DNA from: JANMZO01 sp963763135
GTDB taxonomy: Bacteria; Actinomycetota; Acidimicrobiia; Acidimicrobiales; JANYDT01
NCBI GenBank assembly: GCA_963763135.1
Contig: CAVXNJ010000004.1
Span: 434,001 to 498,000 of the forward strand
Direction: 5' to 3'
Length of the DNA stretch: 64,000 nucleotides
Under the pieces are notes generated by a model. The model had not been told where the DNA came from. It saw only the letters and a list, made by a program, of their open reading frames with translations, and did no database searches. A program made the translations under genes and the position numbers. Position 1 is the first letter of the stretch. Each line of letters opens with the position of its first letter. Shown here piece by piece: positions 26,843 through 35,654 of this stretch.

Positions 26843-27639
26843 CCACACTGCTAGAGGCCAAAGCTCTCACCGTGACCTACGGCGGTCTACACGCCAATGA
26901 CAACGTCGACCTTGCGGTTGAGCAGGGGAAGGTTGTTGGGCTAATCGGACCGAACGGTGCAGGCAAGACCACCTTCATCGATGCGATCACTGGTTTCACC
27001 GCCCCTTCAGGCGGGCGGGTGTTGTTCAATGGCAATGACATCACCGGTCTGTCGCCCGCTAAGCGAGCCGAAGCCGGACTCACCCGTACTTTTCAGTCAC
27101 TCGAACTGTTCGACGACCTCACGGTCTTCGACAATCTCCTGGTCCCGGCCGAGCGTCCGTCACTGAAAGGCGTAGTCCTCGACCTCATCCGCCCGAACCG
27201 CAAGTTGGCCGCGCATGAACAGGCCGAATGGGCGCTGCAGACCATGCAGCTGACCGACCTGCGCGACCGACTCACGCTCGATCTGTCCCACGGGCAACGC
27301 AAACTTGTCAGTGTGGCCCGAGCACTCGCAAGCCGACCGAAACTGGTGCTGCTCGACGAACCGGCGGCCGGACTCGATACTGCGGAAAGCCAGTTGCTCG
27401 GCACACACCTACGCGATTTTCTGGAGCGCGACATCACCGTGTTTCTTATCGACCACGACATGGGCCTGGTGCTCAACGTGTGCGACTACATCTACGTACT
27501 CGACTTCGGCCGAATCATTGCCGAAGGCACACCGGCCGACATCCGGGCGAACCCCGCGGTGATCTCGGCCTATCTCGGCGACGCCGGTGAGGCCCAAGCC
27601 AACGAAGGCAAAGCGGCCGGAGAGAGGGTCCACTCATGA
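26839..27639 (+). CDS. LivG-type ABC transporter ATPase
   Basis: 266 residues. Walker A GPNGAGKTTFID (about 37-48), Q-loop TFQSLELFDDLTV, signature LSHGQRKLVSVARALA, Walker B LVLLDEPAAGLD and the H-loop FLIDHDMGLV. The C-terminal BCA_ABC_TP_C-like region (GTPADIRANPAVISAYLG) is characteristic of LivG. Energises import with the fused permease. The signature has LSHGQ instead of LSGGQ, common in this subfamily. Overlaps both neighbours by 4 bp. Confidence 0.92.
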   Translation: MTTLLEAKALTVTYGGLHANDNVDLAVEQGKVVGLIGPNGAGKTTFIDAITGFTAPSGGRVLFNGNDITGLSPAKRAEAGLTRTFQSLELFDDLTVFDNLLVPAERPSLKGVVLDLIRPNRKLAAHEQAEWALQTMQLTDLRDRLTLDLSHGQRKLVSVARALASRPKLVLLDEPAAGLDTAESQLLGTHLRDFLERDITVFLIDHDMGLVLNVCDYIYVLDFGRIIAEGTPADIRANPAVISAYLGDAGEAQANEGKAAGERVHS

Positions 27640-28379
27640 GCGCGGTAGCGGCACCACCCGACGCACTGATTTCCATCAACAACCTGTCCGCCGGTTACGG
27701 TGGCATCCCGGTCGTTCGAGGGTTGAATCTGCACGTGAAGAAGGGCGAGGTCGTGGCGTTGCTCGGCCCGAACGGCGCCGGGAAGACCACCACGCTGCTG
27801 ACCATCTCCGGTCTGCTACGCCCGGTCGCGGGATCGGTCGAGGTGTTTGGCGAGCCGGTCCAGGGAGGCAAGGCTCACCTGGTCGCGCGTCGTGGTTTGG
27901 CTCACGTGGCCGAGGACCGCTCGCTGTTTTTCGATCTCACGGTGGCCGAGAATTTGAAGCTCGGGCTCACCGGTCCGAGGGCCGGGCAGAAGGTCGCGAT
28001 GGAACGGGCGATGGAACTGTTCCCGGCGCTCAGCGCCCTGCGGAACCGCCTGGCCGGTCTGTTGTCGGGCGGCGAGCAGCAGATGCTCGCCATGGCCCGC
28101 GCTCTTGTGGCCGAGCCGAAGGCACTGCTGATCGACGAGATGAGCATGGGGCTCGCACCGATCATCGTGGAGCGCATGATTCCGATCGTTCGACGCATTG
28201 CCGACGAGACCGGCACGTGCGTTCTGATCGTCGAACAGCATGTACACATGGCATTGTCGATTGCGGACCGCGGCTATGTGATGAACCACGGAAACCTCGT
28301 GCTCGAAGGCACGGCCGAGGACCTCATGGCCCGGCGGGATCTGCTCGAGGCCAGTTACCTCGGTGGCGAGATCGACTGA
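27636..28379 (+). CDS. LivF-type ABC transporter ATPase
   Basis: 247 residues. Walker A GPNGAGKTTTLL, Q-loop region VAEDRSLFFDLTVAEN, signature LSGGEQQMLAMARALV, Walker B ALLIDEMSMGLAP and H-loop IVEQHVHMAL. Usual LivF length and ending. Pairs with the LivG-type subunit. Three bases separate its stop from the next SDR gene, so that enzyme is likely in the same operon. Confidence 0.92.
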   Translation: MSAVAAPPDALISINNLSAGYGGIPVVRGLNLHVKKGEVVALLGPNGAGKTTTLLTISGLLRPVAGSVEVFGEPVQGGKAHLVARRGLAHVAEDRSLFFDLTVAENLKLGLTGPRAGQKVAMERAMELFPALSALRNRLAGLLSGGEQQMLAMARALVAEPKALLIDEMSMGLAPIIVERMIPIVRRIADETGTCVLIVEQHVHMALSIADRGYVMNHGNLVLEGTAEDLMARRDLLEASYLGGEID

Positions 28380-28381
28380 CC

Positions 28382-29155
28382 ATGTCGGCCCCGAACGTAT
28401 TTGACCTGTTTCGTCTCGACGGCCGCGTCGCCGTTGTCACCGGCGGCGGAACCGGGATTGGCCGCGCTATCGCACTTGGTCTAGCGGAGGCCGGGGCCGA
28501 AGTGGTGGTCGCCGGTCGTCGCCCCGAGCCCTTGAACGAGGTAGTCGCCGAGATCGAGGCCCGAGGTCGTCGTGGGCTCGCGGTCCCAACTGACGTAACG
28601 GTTGAAGACGATGTGCGGAAGCTGGCCGAGGTTGCTGCGGCGTTCGGTCCGTTGTGGATCTGGGTCAACAACGCCGGTGGATTGCAGGGCGAGCCGATGG
28701 GTTCACTGGCCAAGACCTCGGTCGACTCGTGGCACACGACCTTCGACCGCAACCTCACCTCGGTGTTTCTGTCGGCGCGAGTCGCTCCGGCGTTGATGCA
28801 CGACGGTGGGGCGATTCTGAACCTCTCGTCGACGGCCACCGCGACACGAGGTGCACCCGGGCACGGCGTCTACAGCGCAGCGAAGTACGCGCTGAATCAC
28901 CTCACGCAAACGATGGCGTTGGAACTCGCTCCGCGTCGTATCCGGGTGAACGCGATCGCGCCGGGGCACACGCAGACCGCCGACTACGAGCGCACGTCGG
29001 GCTTCACCGACGAGCAGTTCGCGAAGCTCGGATCGAAACAACCACTCGGTCGCCTCGGTGCCGATCACGACTTCGCTGCCGCCGCGGTGTACTTCTGCTC
29101 CGACGCTTCGTCGTGGGTGACCGGGCAGACCATGTTTGTCAGCGGCACGCCGTGA
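28382..29155 (+). CDS. SDR-family oxidoreductase
   Basis: 257 residues from the ATG at 28382; a much longer frame is open upstream but is only the shadow of livF. TGGGTGIGRA, NNAG, YSAAK and the APGHTQT segment mark a classical SDR. It resembles the SDR at 8209 more than the others (similar WIWVNNAGG and GRRPEPLNE-like segments). Its place directly after the transporter suggests it acts on the imported compound. Confidence 0.88.
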   Translation: MSAPNVFDLFRLDGRVAVVTGGGTGIGRAIALGLAEAGAEVVVAGRRPEPLNEVVAEIEARGRRGLAVPTDVTVEDDVRKLAEVAAAFGPLWIWVNNAGGLQGEPMGSLAKTSVDSWHTTFDRNLTSVFLSARVAPALMHDGGAILNLSSTATATRGAPGHGVYSAAKYALNHLTQTMALELAPRRIRVNAIAPGHTQTADYERTSGFTDEQFAKLGSKQPLGRLGADHDFAAAAVYFCSDASSWVTGQTMFVSGTP

Positions 29156-29167
29156 GTCCGCTGTAGA

Positions 29168-31111
29168 TCAGAGCTTTCGGGTGATGGCCGCGGCACTGTG
29201 CACCGCGGCCTGGATGGAGTCGGTGCCGTTCACGTTGCCGGCGAGATGCACGTTGAGACCGGCCGAGCGAAGGTGGTCGGCGAGCTCCGCGTTCGGATCG
29301 TGGAACGTGGCGATGACCACGGTGTCGGCCGGAAACGAACGAACGAGTTCGTTGCCGATTCCCCGGGCGATGACCTGGGTCGGAGTGATCTCGCGCAGCG
29401 CCATGAACGGGACAAACTGAACACCCGCGGCGAAGAGGCGTTCGCGGCTGGCCTCGACGGTGGCCGGCGGGTACGGGATCGTGGCCCCGAGTTGTTCGAG
29501 TCGACTGACGACGGTCACGCTCGCTCCGGCCGCAAGCAGTACGTCGGCGGCCGAGATGGCTTCGAAGTTGGCGGTGTCGTCGTAGACGACAGCAGAGCGC
29601 CCAATCGTCGCGCTGCCACCGAAGCCGAGCACGTCCCAAACGGTGTACACGTGGTCGAGTGACGCACCCGGCACCGGTGTCGAGGGGCTCGACAGTTGGA
29701 AGCCATTCCGTCGTGGCGTGGAACCAGTTGCGACGATGACTTCGTCGGGTTGTTCGGCGATCACGAGGTCGGGATCGACCGGGGTACGCAAATGCACGTG
29801 AACGCCGAGCCTTCTGACCTCGTCGGCGAGAAAGCTGGTGATCGCCGACAGGTCTGATCGATGGGGAGCCGAAGCTGCCATCCGGACCTGACCACCCAGG
29901 TTGGCGGTCATCTCGTAGACGTGCACATCATGCCCGCGCAGCGCTGCGGTGCGGGCGGCCTCCAGCCCCGCCGGTCCGCCTCCGATGATTACGACCTTTT
30001 TGCGGGTGGTGGTGGGCGCCGGCGTTTCGAACGCGACGGTCGCTTCTTTTCCTGCGGCGACATTCACCACGCATTGGAGGCGGCCGGTCGTCATCAGCTG
30101 GGCAACGCACCCCATGCTCGTGCCGATGCACGGGCGGATCTCGGCTTCGCGTCCTTCACGCGACTTCTTTACGAGATATGGGTCAGCCACCATGGCTCGA
30201 ACAAGCGAGACCATGTCGGCGACGCCGGATTCGACGAGATGACTGGCATGGTCGAGCGTCATGATCCGGCCCGTCACAATCGTAGGTACACGTACGGACC
30301 GTGTGACCTTCTCACTGCTCTCGAGCTCGTAGCCGAGTGGATCATCGAGCGTGGACAGGAATTTGTGAAAACGCCAGTAGGAGCCCATGGAGATGTCGAG
30401 GAAGTCGACGTCGGGCTCAATGTGTTGCGCGATGGCGACCGCTTCGGACGGATCAATCCCACCTTCTATGAAGTCGGTACCCGACAGCCTCACGCCGATC
30501 GGGAAGCCCACGCCGACTTCGGCACGGATCGCATGCAGAATCTCGACGAGGAAGCGGGTGCGATTCTCGAGTGAGCCACCGTATTCATCGTCGCGGAGGT
30601 TGGTGGCAGGCGACAGGAACTGTCCGATCAGGTACCCGTGGGCCCCGTGGAGCTCGATACCGTCGAGACCTCCGTCGCGGCATCGACGGGCGCCGGCGGC
30701 GAACGCTGCGACGGTGTCATCGATCATCAGTTTGGTCATGGGGATCGGGACCACGTTGACCGACGGTGCCGGCACGGCTGACGCGGAGATGGGCTGGCCG
30801 GCCCGGCCGTACGCGGCACCGCCATGCCACAGCTGTTGGAAGACCTTGGTGCCGTGCTGGTGCATACGACGCGAGAGTTCTTCATAGAAGGGAAGCACCC
30901 GGTCGCTGAACACCGGGATCGCCGTGGCGGAGTTGGGCTGCACTCCGGCGATCTCGATGATGGTGAGCCCCACTCCGCCTCTCGCTCGTTCCTCGTGATA
31001 CGTGATGAGATCCTCGCCTGTGGTTCCGGTCGAGTGCGCCGTGCGGGCGATGCGATTGGGCACGGCGCAATGGCCGATCTGCAGGGGCTGGAACAGGTTT
31101 TCGTAGCGCAT
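29168..31111 (-). CDS. FadH / enoate-reductase-like flavoprotein with an altered Fe-S motif
   Basis: 647 residues: N-terminal old-yellow-enzyme TIM barrel (LFQPLQIGHCAVPNRI, HGAHGYLIGQFLSP, NRTRFLVEIL), then the cluster region, then an FAD/NAD(P)H domain (VVIIGGGPAGLEAARTAALR). This is the 2,4-dienoyl-CoA reductase/enoate reductase layout. The cluster motif reads RPCIGTSMGCVAQ with a final LQC: the second of the four expected [4Fe-4S] cysteines (CxxC) is Thr. The cluster may be absent, of another type, or completed by another ligand. Related enzymes reduce C=C bonds of unsaturated acyl-CoAs or steroids. Confidence 0.87.
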   Translation of the reverse strand: MRYENLFQPLQIGHCAVPNRIARTAHSTGTTGEDLITYHEERARGGVGLTIIEIAGVQPNSATAIPVFSDRVLPFYEELSRRMHQHGTKVFQQLWHGGAAYGRAGQPISASAVPAPSVNVVPIPMTKLMIDDTVAAFAAGARRCRDGGLDGIELHGAHGYLIGQFLSPATNLRDDEYGGSLENRTRFLVEILHAIRAEVGVGFPIGVRLSGTDFIEGGIDPSEAVAIAQHIEPDVDFLDISMGSYWRFHKFLSTLDDPLGYELESSEKVTRSVRVPTIVTGRIMTLDHASHLVESGVADMVSLVRAMVADPYLVKKSREGREAEIRPCIGTSMGCVAQLMTTGRLQCVVNVAAGKEATVAFETPAPTTTRKKVVIIGGGPAGLEAARTAALRGHDVHVYEMTANLGGQVRMAASAPHRSDLSAITSFLADEVRRLGVHVHLRTPVDPDLVIAEQPDEVIVATGSTPRRNGFQLSSPSTPVPGASLDHVYTVWDVLGFGGSATIGRSAVVYDDTANFEAISAADVLLAAGASVTVVSRLEQLGATIPYPPATVEASRERLFAAGVQFVPFMALREITPTQVIARGIGNELVRSFPADTVVIATFHDPNAELADHLRSAGLNVHLAGNVNGTDSIQAAVHSAAAITRKL

Positions 31112-31120
31112 AGGTGTACG

Positions 31121-32333
31121 TCAGTCCCAGCGAACCGGAAGCGTCTCGAAGCCGTTGAGCACGGGTGCCTTTACCTTTGTCGGCTCACCGTCGGGGCGAA
31201 CGTTCGGCATCCGGTCCAATACCGCTTCCAGGACCACCGCCGCTTCGATTCGCGAAAGCGGCGCGCCTAGACATGTATGGATACCGATGCCGAACGCCGC
31301 GTGACGCCTCAGGTCTTTGATGTCCCGGGTGATGTCGAACACATCCGGATTGGCCCAGGCCTCGGGGTCTCGGTTCGCCGACCCGAAGAGCATGTACACC
31401 TTCGAGTCCTGGGGAATCTCAACACCGTGGAGGGTAACCGGACAGTTGTTCGTGCGGAACAGTCCGTGGACCGGTGCGTCGATGCGCAGAGCTCTCCTCG
31501 ACAGCGTTGGGGATGAGGCTGCGATTCTCGAGCAGAATCGCCAACTGATCACGATGGTGCATCAGTCGGTTGATCAGATTGCCGATGAGCAGTGTCGTCG
31601 TGGCCGAACCGGCGACGAGGAGGAACTGGCAGAACCCCAGGACCTGCTGTTGGGTCAGGCGTTGGCCGTCTCGCTCAACGGTCAGCAGGCGGGTGAGGAG
31701 GTCGTCGGGCACTTCGTCGCCGGCATTTATGGCCGAGGTTCGACGGTCGATGTGCGGGCCGAAGTAGCGGTAGTAACTGCGATAGGCGTTGATCACTTCA
31801 TCGTTGGCCGTGCTGCCTTCCTTCAGGGCGACGGCTTCGGCCATGGGAAGCACCCATGATCGGAACATTGAGATGTCTTCCCGTGGCATCCCGAGCATCC
31901 AGCACATGACGACAAGTGGCAACGGCATCGCGATGTCGTAGATGAGGTCGCCGTGACCACGGTCGATGACCGCAGCGACGAGTCCATCGACCAGTTCCCG
32001 AATGTCGGGCTCCATGGCCTCCAGCACCGACGGTTTGAACGCCCGTGAAATCGCCAGCCGCTCGTTGGTGTGCATCGGCGGGTCGCTCGACACCAACACA
32101 CCGGACCCTATGGTGCCGAACGCGAGACCCGGGCCGAACTTGGATGACCAGGTGTCGTCGTCACGAAGTGCGGCGGTAACGTCGGCTTCTCGTGACAGCG
32201 TCCAGTGCTCAGACGGAATCATGGTGTGGTTCACGGGGCATCGGTCGCGTAATTCGGCGAACGTACCAGCGGGATCATCCTGGAAGTCGCTCGACAACAG
32301 GTTGAACACCACGGCGTGCGGACCTTCGATCAT
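31121..32333 (-). pseudogene. Cytochrome P450 gene with a single-base frameshift
   Basis: Two overlapping frames make one P450. The first (from ATG 32333) runs through AGSATTT of the I-helix to NAVEES, then goes out of frame. The other frame resumes at LRIDAPVHGLFRTNN and includes the heme loop FGIGIHTCLGAPLSR. At 31490-31496 the coding strand reads GAGGAGAGCTCTGCGC, where removal of one T restores EESLRIDAP, the expected ExxR-downstream sequence. The repaired protein would be 403 residues with Cys354. Without repair the heme cysteine is lost. Cause: inactivating insertion, or an assembly error. Coupled by ATGA to the TetR gene upstream. Confidence 0.85.
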
Positions 32334-32911
32334 GTGATTTCCTCATCTGGGAACAAGACCGCGGCAAGGGCCTCGGCTTGGCGGATCATGGCGGCTTTTG
32401 AAGCGGGTAATGCGTCGAGTGATTCGATCTGGCAGATACCGAGAAGGAGTGCGAAGAACAACTTCACCACCGCATCACGGTCGCGGCCCCGGGCCGGTCG
32501 CCAGATCTTGGCCTGGGTCAACTGCCAATCAGCGATGAGCGCAGCAAGCTCGGGCTGGCGCAGGCTGGCCAGATGCAGCTCGGCCAGGAGCATGCGGGTC
32601 GTCGCGAACTCATCGGTGAGAAACACCCGGACGGTGTCTCGTGCGGTCGGGCGCGCCCCGCCTCTCCTTGGACCCAGTTGCGAAAGTGCGGCCTGGCCGG
32701 CAGCAACCATGAGCTCGACCTTGCCGCCGAAGTGATTGTAGATGGCAGGGGCAGAAACATCTGCCCGGCGGGCGATGTCGCCCAACCTTGCGCCGTCAAA
32801 GCCGTGCTCCACACACGATGCGGCTGCTGCATCGAGCAAGCGCTGACGTGTGGCGACACCAGCGTCGTCGACCTTGGCCGGCCGTCCCCGTTGGGCCACC
32901 GCACTAGCCAC
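32330..32911 (-). CDS. TetR-family transcriptional regulator
   Basis: 193 residues. N-terminal helix-turn-helix: TRQRLLDAAAASCVEHGFDGARLGDIARRADVSAPAIYNHFGGKVEL in outline, with the usual Y-N-H-F end of the recognition helix. The C-terminal ligand domain is helical. It precedes the frameshifted P450 (4-bp overlap) and follows the nitroreductase (8-bp overlap). The 46-bp palindrome at 33513-33558 in front of the nitroreductase is the obvious candidate operator. Confidence 0.88.
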   Translation of the reverse strand: MASAVAQRGRPAKVDDAGVATRQRLLDAAAASCVEHGFDGARLGDIARRADVSAPAIYNHFGGKVELMVAAGQAALSQLGPRRGGARPTARDTVRVFLTDEFATTRMLLAELHLASLRQPELAALIADWQLTQAKIWRPARGRDRDAVVKLFFALLLGICQIESLDALPASKAAMIRQAEALAAVLFPDEEIT

Positions 32912-33527
32912 GTTTGTTCCCTTCCCAGTGGTTCCGGTGAACGAAGTCCTCGACCGGGCGACGGTTCACCGGCCCGAACGAGGTAGCAGGCCAGCCAATT
33001 GGGATGGTCACTGCGATCTTGATCTGGTCGGGAATGCCTAGTACCTCGCGGATCGTCGGCTCTGCGGTCATGTGCAACGTGGTGAACACGCTTCCGAGTC
33101 CGAGCGCACGCGCGGCGAGCAGAATGTTCTGTGCAGCCGGGTAGAGCGCCGACCACGTGAACTGCTCCCGTGGTGACGCCTCGGGGTAGATGACCGGACC
33201 GGTCACGAAGATGATCGCCGGTGCTTGGTCGAGGGTATCGATCATTTTCGCCGTACCGTCGAGCATGAGCCGCGTCGTACGGTCGGTGCGCGGCATGGCG
33301 GCCACCCGATCCGCCATCGCCGCCCGGATAGCGGCTCCGATCTTCGCCTTCGGCACGGGCTGGTCAACGACGATCAGGTCCCATCCCTGGCTGTTGCCCG
33401 GGCTCGGCGCTCGGGTCGCGGCCCAAAGGAGTTTGTCGATCAACTCTGCAGGTACCGGGTCGGGCTTCAACAGCCTCATCGCCCTGCAGGTTTCCATCGC
33501 CTCAAAGACGTCCATGGATTGCGACAT
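32904..33527 (-). CDS. Nitroreductase-family protein
   Basis: 207 residues from the ATG at 33527 (GAAGG seven bases upstream, inside the palindrome) or 203 from the ATG at 33515. FMN-binding pattern: CRAMRLLKPDPVP (Arg cluster), RAPSPGNSQGW, then PAAQNILLAARALGLGSV and the IPIGWPA end. Family members reduce nitro groups, enones or deiodinate with NAD(P)H. It is first in an operon with TetR and the P450. Confidence 0.85.
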   Translation of the reverse strand: MSQSMDVFEAMETCRAMRLLKPDPVPAELIDKLLWAATRAPSPGNSQGWDLIVVDQPVPKAKIGAAIRAAMADRVAAMPRTDRTTRLMLDGTAKMIDTLDQAPAIIFVTGPVIYPEASPREQFTWSALYPAAQNILLAARALGLGSVFTTLHMTAEPTIREVLGIPDQIKIAVTIPIGWPATSFGPVNRRPVEDFVHRNHWEGNKRG

Positions 33528-33558
33528 TAATGAACCTTCATTAATGTCGCAATCCATG
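33513..33558. repeat. 46-bp perfect inverted repeat spanning two divergent gene starts
   Basis: Arms of 22 bp (33513-33534 and 33537-33558) are perfectly complementary around a CC spacer. Each arm contains ATGTCGCAATCCATG, so both the nitroreductase and the SDR begin Met-Ser-Gln-Ser-Met. Only 16 bp separate the two start codons. The core TTAATGAACCTTCATTAA is a good repressor site. Only the minus strand has a Shine-Dalgarno (GAAGG), because of the CC/GG centre. Confidence 0.95.
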
Positions 33559-34335
33559 AGCGATACCCCATCGAACGACCAGCTGATCGACCTAGTGGGA
33601 AAGCGGGCGCTGGTAACCGGCGCAGCGAAAGGAATCGGTGCTGCGATTGCCAGCCGGCTGGCGGAAGCCGGTGCCCACGTCACCATTGCCGACATGGATG
33701 CGGAAGGTCGCACAACGGCGGGAACGCTGGTCGGACGCGGGCTTTCTGCCGACTTCGTTTCGTGCGACATCACGAACGCCACGCAGTTGGCGGATGCCGT
33801 GGCGCTGGCCGCCGGTGACGACGCGCTCGACATTCTCGTGAACAACGCCGGCATATTTCCGACCACCGGTCCTATCGGTTCGGTCACCGACGAGTTTGTT
33901 CACCGCATGCTTGAGATAAACGTGCGGGCGCAGTACTCCGCCGCCCGCGACGCCTCCCGCCTCATGACCCGCGGTGGCAGCATCGTGAACCTCGCGTCCA
34001 TCGCCGCCATACGGGGCGGCGCCAACATCAGCGCCTACAGCGTGTCCAAAGCAGCAGTTGTCGGGATGACCCGAGCGTTTGCCGGTGAGCTCGGGCCGAG
34101 AGGGATCCGCGTCAATGCAATCGCCCCCGGGATCATCGACACGCCTGGCGTCCAGGCCCAGATGGAACCACTCAGGGCCGGCGGACTCGATATTGACCGA
34201 GCGATCGCGTCCAATCCACTCCGCATCGGCGGCCAACCCGACCACATCGCTCGCGCTGCGCTGTTTCTGTGCTCGGACCTTGCGGCATTCGTGACGGGAC
34301 ACGTGCTGGTCGTGGATGGTGGCGCAACCGCATAG
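33544..34335 (+). CDS. SDR-family oxidoreductase
   Basis: 263 residues from the ATG at 33544 (259 from the second ATG at 33556). TGAAKGIGAA, NNAGIF, YSVSK and IAPGIIDTPG identify a classical SDR; Asp in IADMD after the second strand favours NAD(H). No Shine-Dalgarno precedes either ATG, so a leaderless transcript starting in the palindrome is likely. Divergent from the nitroreductase operon and probably under the same control. Confidence 0.88.
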   Translation: MSQSMSDTPSNDQLIDLVGKRALVTGAAKGIGAAIASRLAEAGAHVTIADMDAEGRTTAGTLVGRGLSADFVSCDITNATQLADAVALAAGDDALDILVNNAGIFPTTGPIGSVTDEFVHRMLEINVRAQYSAARDASRLMTRGGSIVNLASIAAIRGGANISAYSVSKAAVVGMTRAFAGELGPRGIRVNAIAPGIIDTPGVQAQMEPLRAGGLDIDRAIASNPLRIGGQPDHIARAALFLCSDLAAFVTGHVLVVDGGATA

Positions 34336-34455
34336 ACGTTGATGCCGAAGACAGCGCAAGACCGGGCTCCATCGATCCGGTGACGATCCCGGTCGCAATG
34401 GTCGGAGAACGTTTTGCGGCGTACCATACGATCGTCGGGACACTGAGGAGGAAAC

Positions 34456-35610
34456 GTGGTTTACCAGGCAACGCGTGGCGATGCACCGGTTCGGTTGGGA
34501 CCCACTGTGCAGAACGTCCCCGACTTCGGCCCGAGCGTGATGAGTCGCTCGGGATACACCGATCCCGAGCAGTTCGAACTTGAGCGGACCAGGGTGCTCG
34601 GTCGGCATTGGCTGCTGGCCGGTCGTTCGGATCAGGTCGCTCAGCCGGGTGACTGGCTGAGCTTCGAGGGCCACGGCGAGACCATCGTGGTCACACGTCA
34701 ACCTGATGGTTCGCTCGCTGGTTTTCACAATGTCTGCCGGCACCGGGGCCCGTCGTTCGTGACCGCGCTCCAGGGATGTGGCGCTCGGCGTTTTTCGTGT
34801 CCGTACCACGGTTGGGTTTACGACACGAAGGGTGTCGTTGTCGGTGTCCCCGAGCGGGAAGACTTCGACGCGAAGCATCTCGAAGGACTTCGCGCTCCTG
34901 TCGTGGCCGCCGACGAGTGGGGCGGCTGGGTGTGGATCAATCTGGCCGGAGAAGCAGCGCCGCCGCTGTTGGAATCGATCGGGCCCGAGATCTCACTGGA
35001 CCTTGGCAAGTTCAAGATGGAAGACATGGTCCTCCACGAGGTCGTCGAGTGGGACGTGCCTGTGAGCTACAAAGCGATCGTCGACGGGTTCAACGAGATC
35101 TATCACACCGCCTCATTGCACCACGTGTCGCCGACGTGGACGAAGTCAGCGCGTGACACGTCGTTCCACATCGTCGGAAACAACTACATGTGCTTCGTCC
35201 CTCGCGCCGAGAAGCGCGAGGCGTTGGCGCAGGACTGGGATCATCACCAGCACGCGATCTGCCACTACGTTGTGTTTCCGAACACCGTGTTCAACTGCAA
35301 CCCGAACCACGTCCAGGTGTTCAACCCGATTCCGATCGACGTCGACCGCACCCGCTTCCTCTGCTGGGAGTTGATCTATCCCGGCGACCGGAATGACCCC
35401 GTGTACGAGGCGTATTTCCAAGACACGATGGTGCACTGGGATCGGCTGAAGATCGTCGTCGGCGAAGACATCGACATCTACCAACAGCTCAAACGTACGA
35501 AGCGTTCCAGTGGCTACACGCACCATGTGTTGTCGGAGCGAGAGTGCAAGATTGCGCACTATCACGAGAACATCGCCCGGATGATCAGTTCGATCGACGA
35601 ACTCGACTGA
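34456..35610 (+). CDS. Rieske non-heme iron oxygenase, catalytic subunit
   Basis: 384 residues, GTG start behind GAGGAGGAAAC. Rieske [2Fe-2S] ligands: Cys94/His96 in CRHRG and Cys115/His118 in CPYHGW. The mononuclear iron site has the facial triad region DGFNEIYHTASLHH (two His, about 216-221) with a C-terminal Asp in EDIDIY. This alpha-only architecture is that of the oxygenases using separate reductase components, such as KshA-like steroid or aromatic hydroxylases. No ferredoxin or reductase is encoded in the window. A possible TACGAT -10 box lies about 30 bp upstream of the start. Confidence 0.92.
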   Translation: MVYQATRGDAPVRLGPTVQNVPDFGPSVMSRSGYTDPEQFELERTRVLGRHWLLAGRSDQVAQPGDWLSFEGHGETIVVTRQPDGSLAGFHNVCRHRGPSFVTALQGCGARRFSCPYHGWVYDTKGVVVGVPEREDFDAKHLEGLRAPVVAADEWGGWVWINLAGEAAPPLLESIGPEISLDLGKFKMEDMVLHEVVEWDVPVSYKAIVDGFNEIYHTASLHHVSPTWTKSARDTSFHIVGNNYMCFVPRAEKREALAQDWDHHQHAICHYVVFPNTVFNCNPNHVQVFNPIPIDVDRTRFLCWELIYPGDRNDPVYEAYFQDTMVHWDRLKIVVGEDIDIYQQLKRTKRSSGYTHHVLSERECKIAHYHENIARMISSIDELD

Positions 35611-35654
35611 GTACTTCGGCAGCGGCCGACCCGGCGAGGTACTACTACGTGTCC

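Noticed and set aside
27587..28381. Long N-terminal extension of the SDR at 28382
   Set aside because: Codons here are the shifted frame of the LivF-type gene, Arg/Gly-rich and without similarity; the ATG at 28382 gives a normal SDR.
33592..34878. 428-codon minus-strand open frame
   Set aside because: Antisense to a clear SDR and Rieske oxygenase; composition typical of a GC-rich shadow frame.
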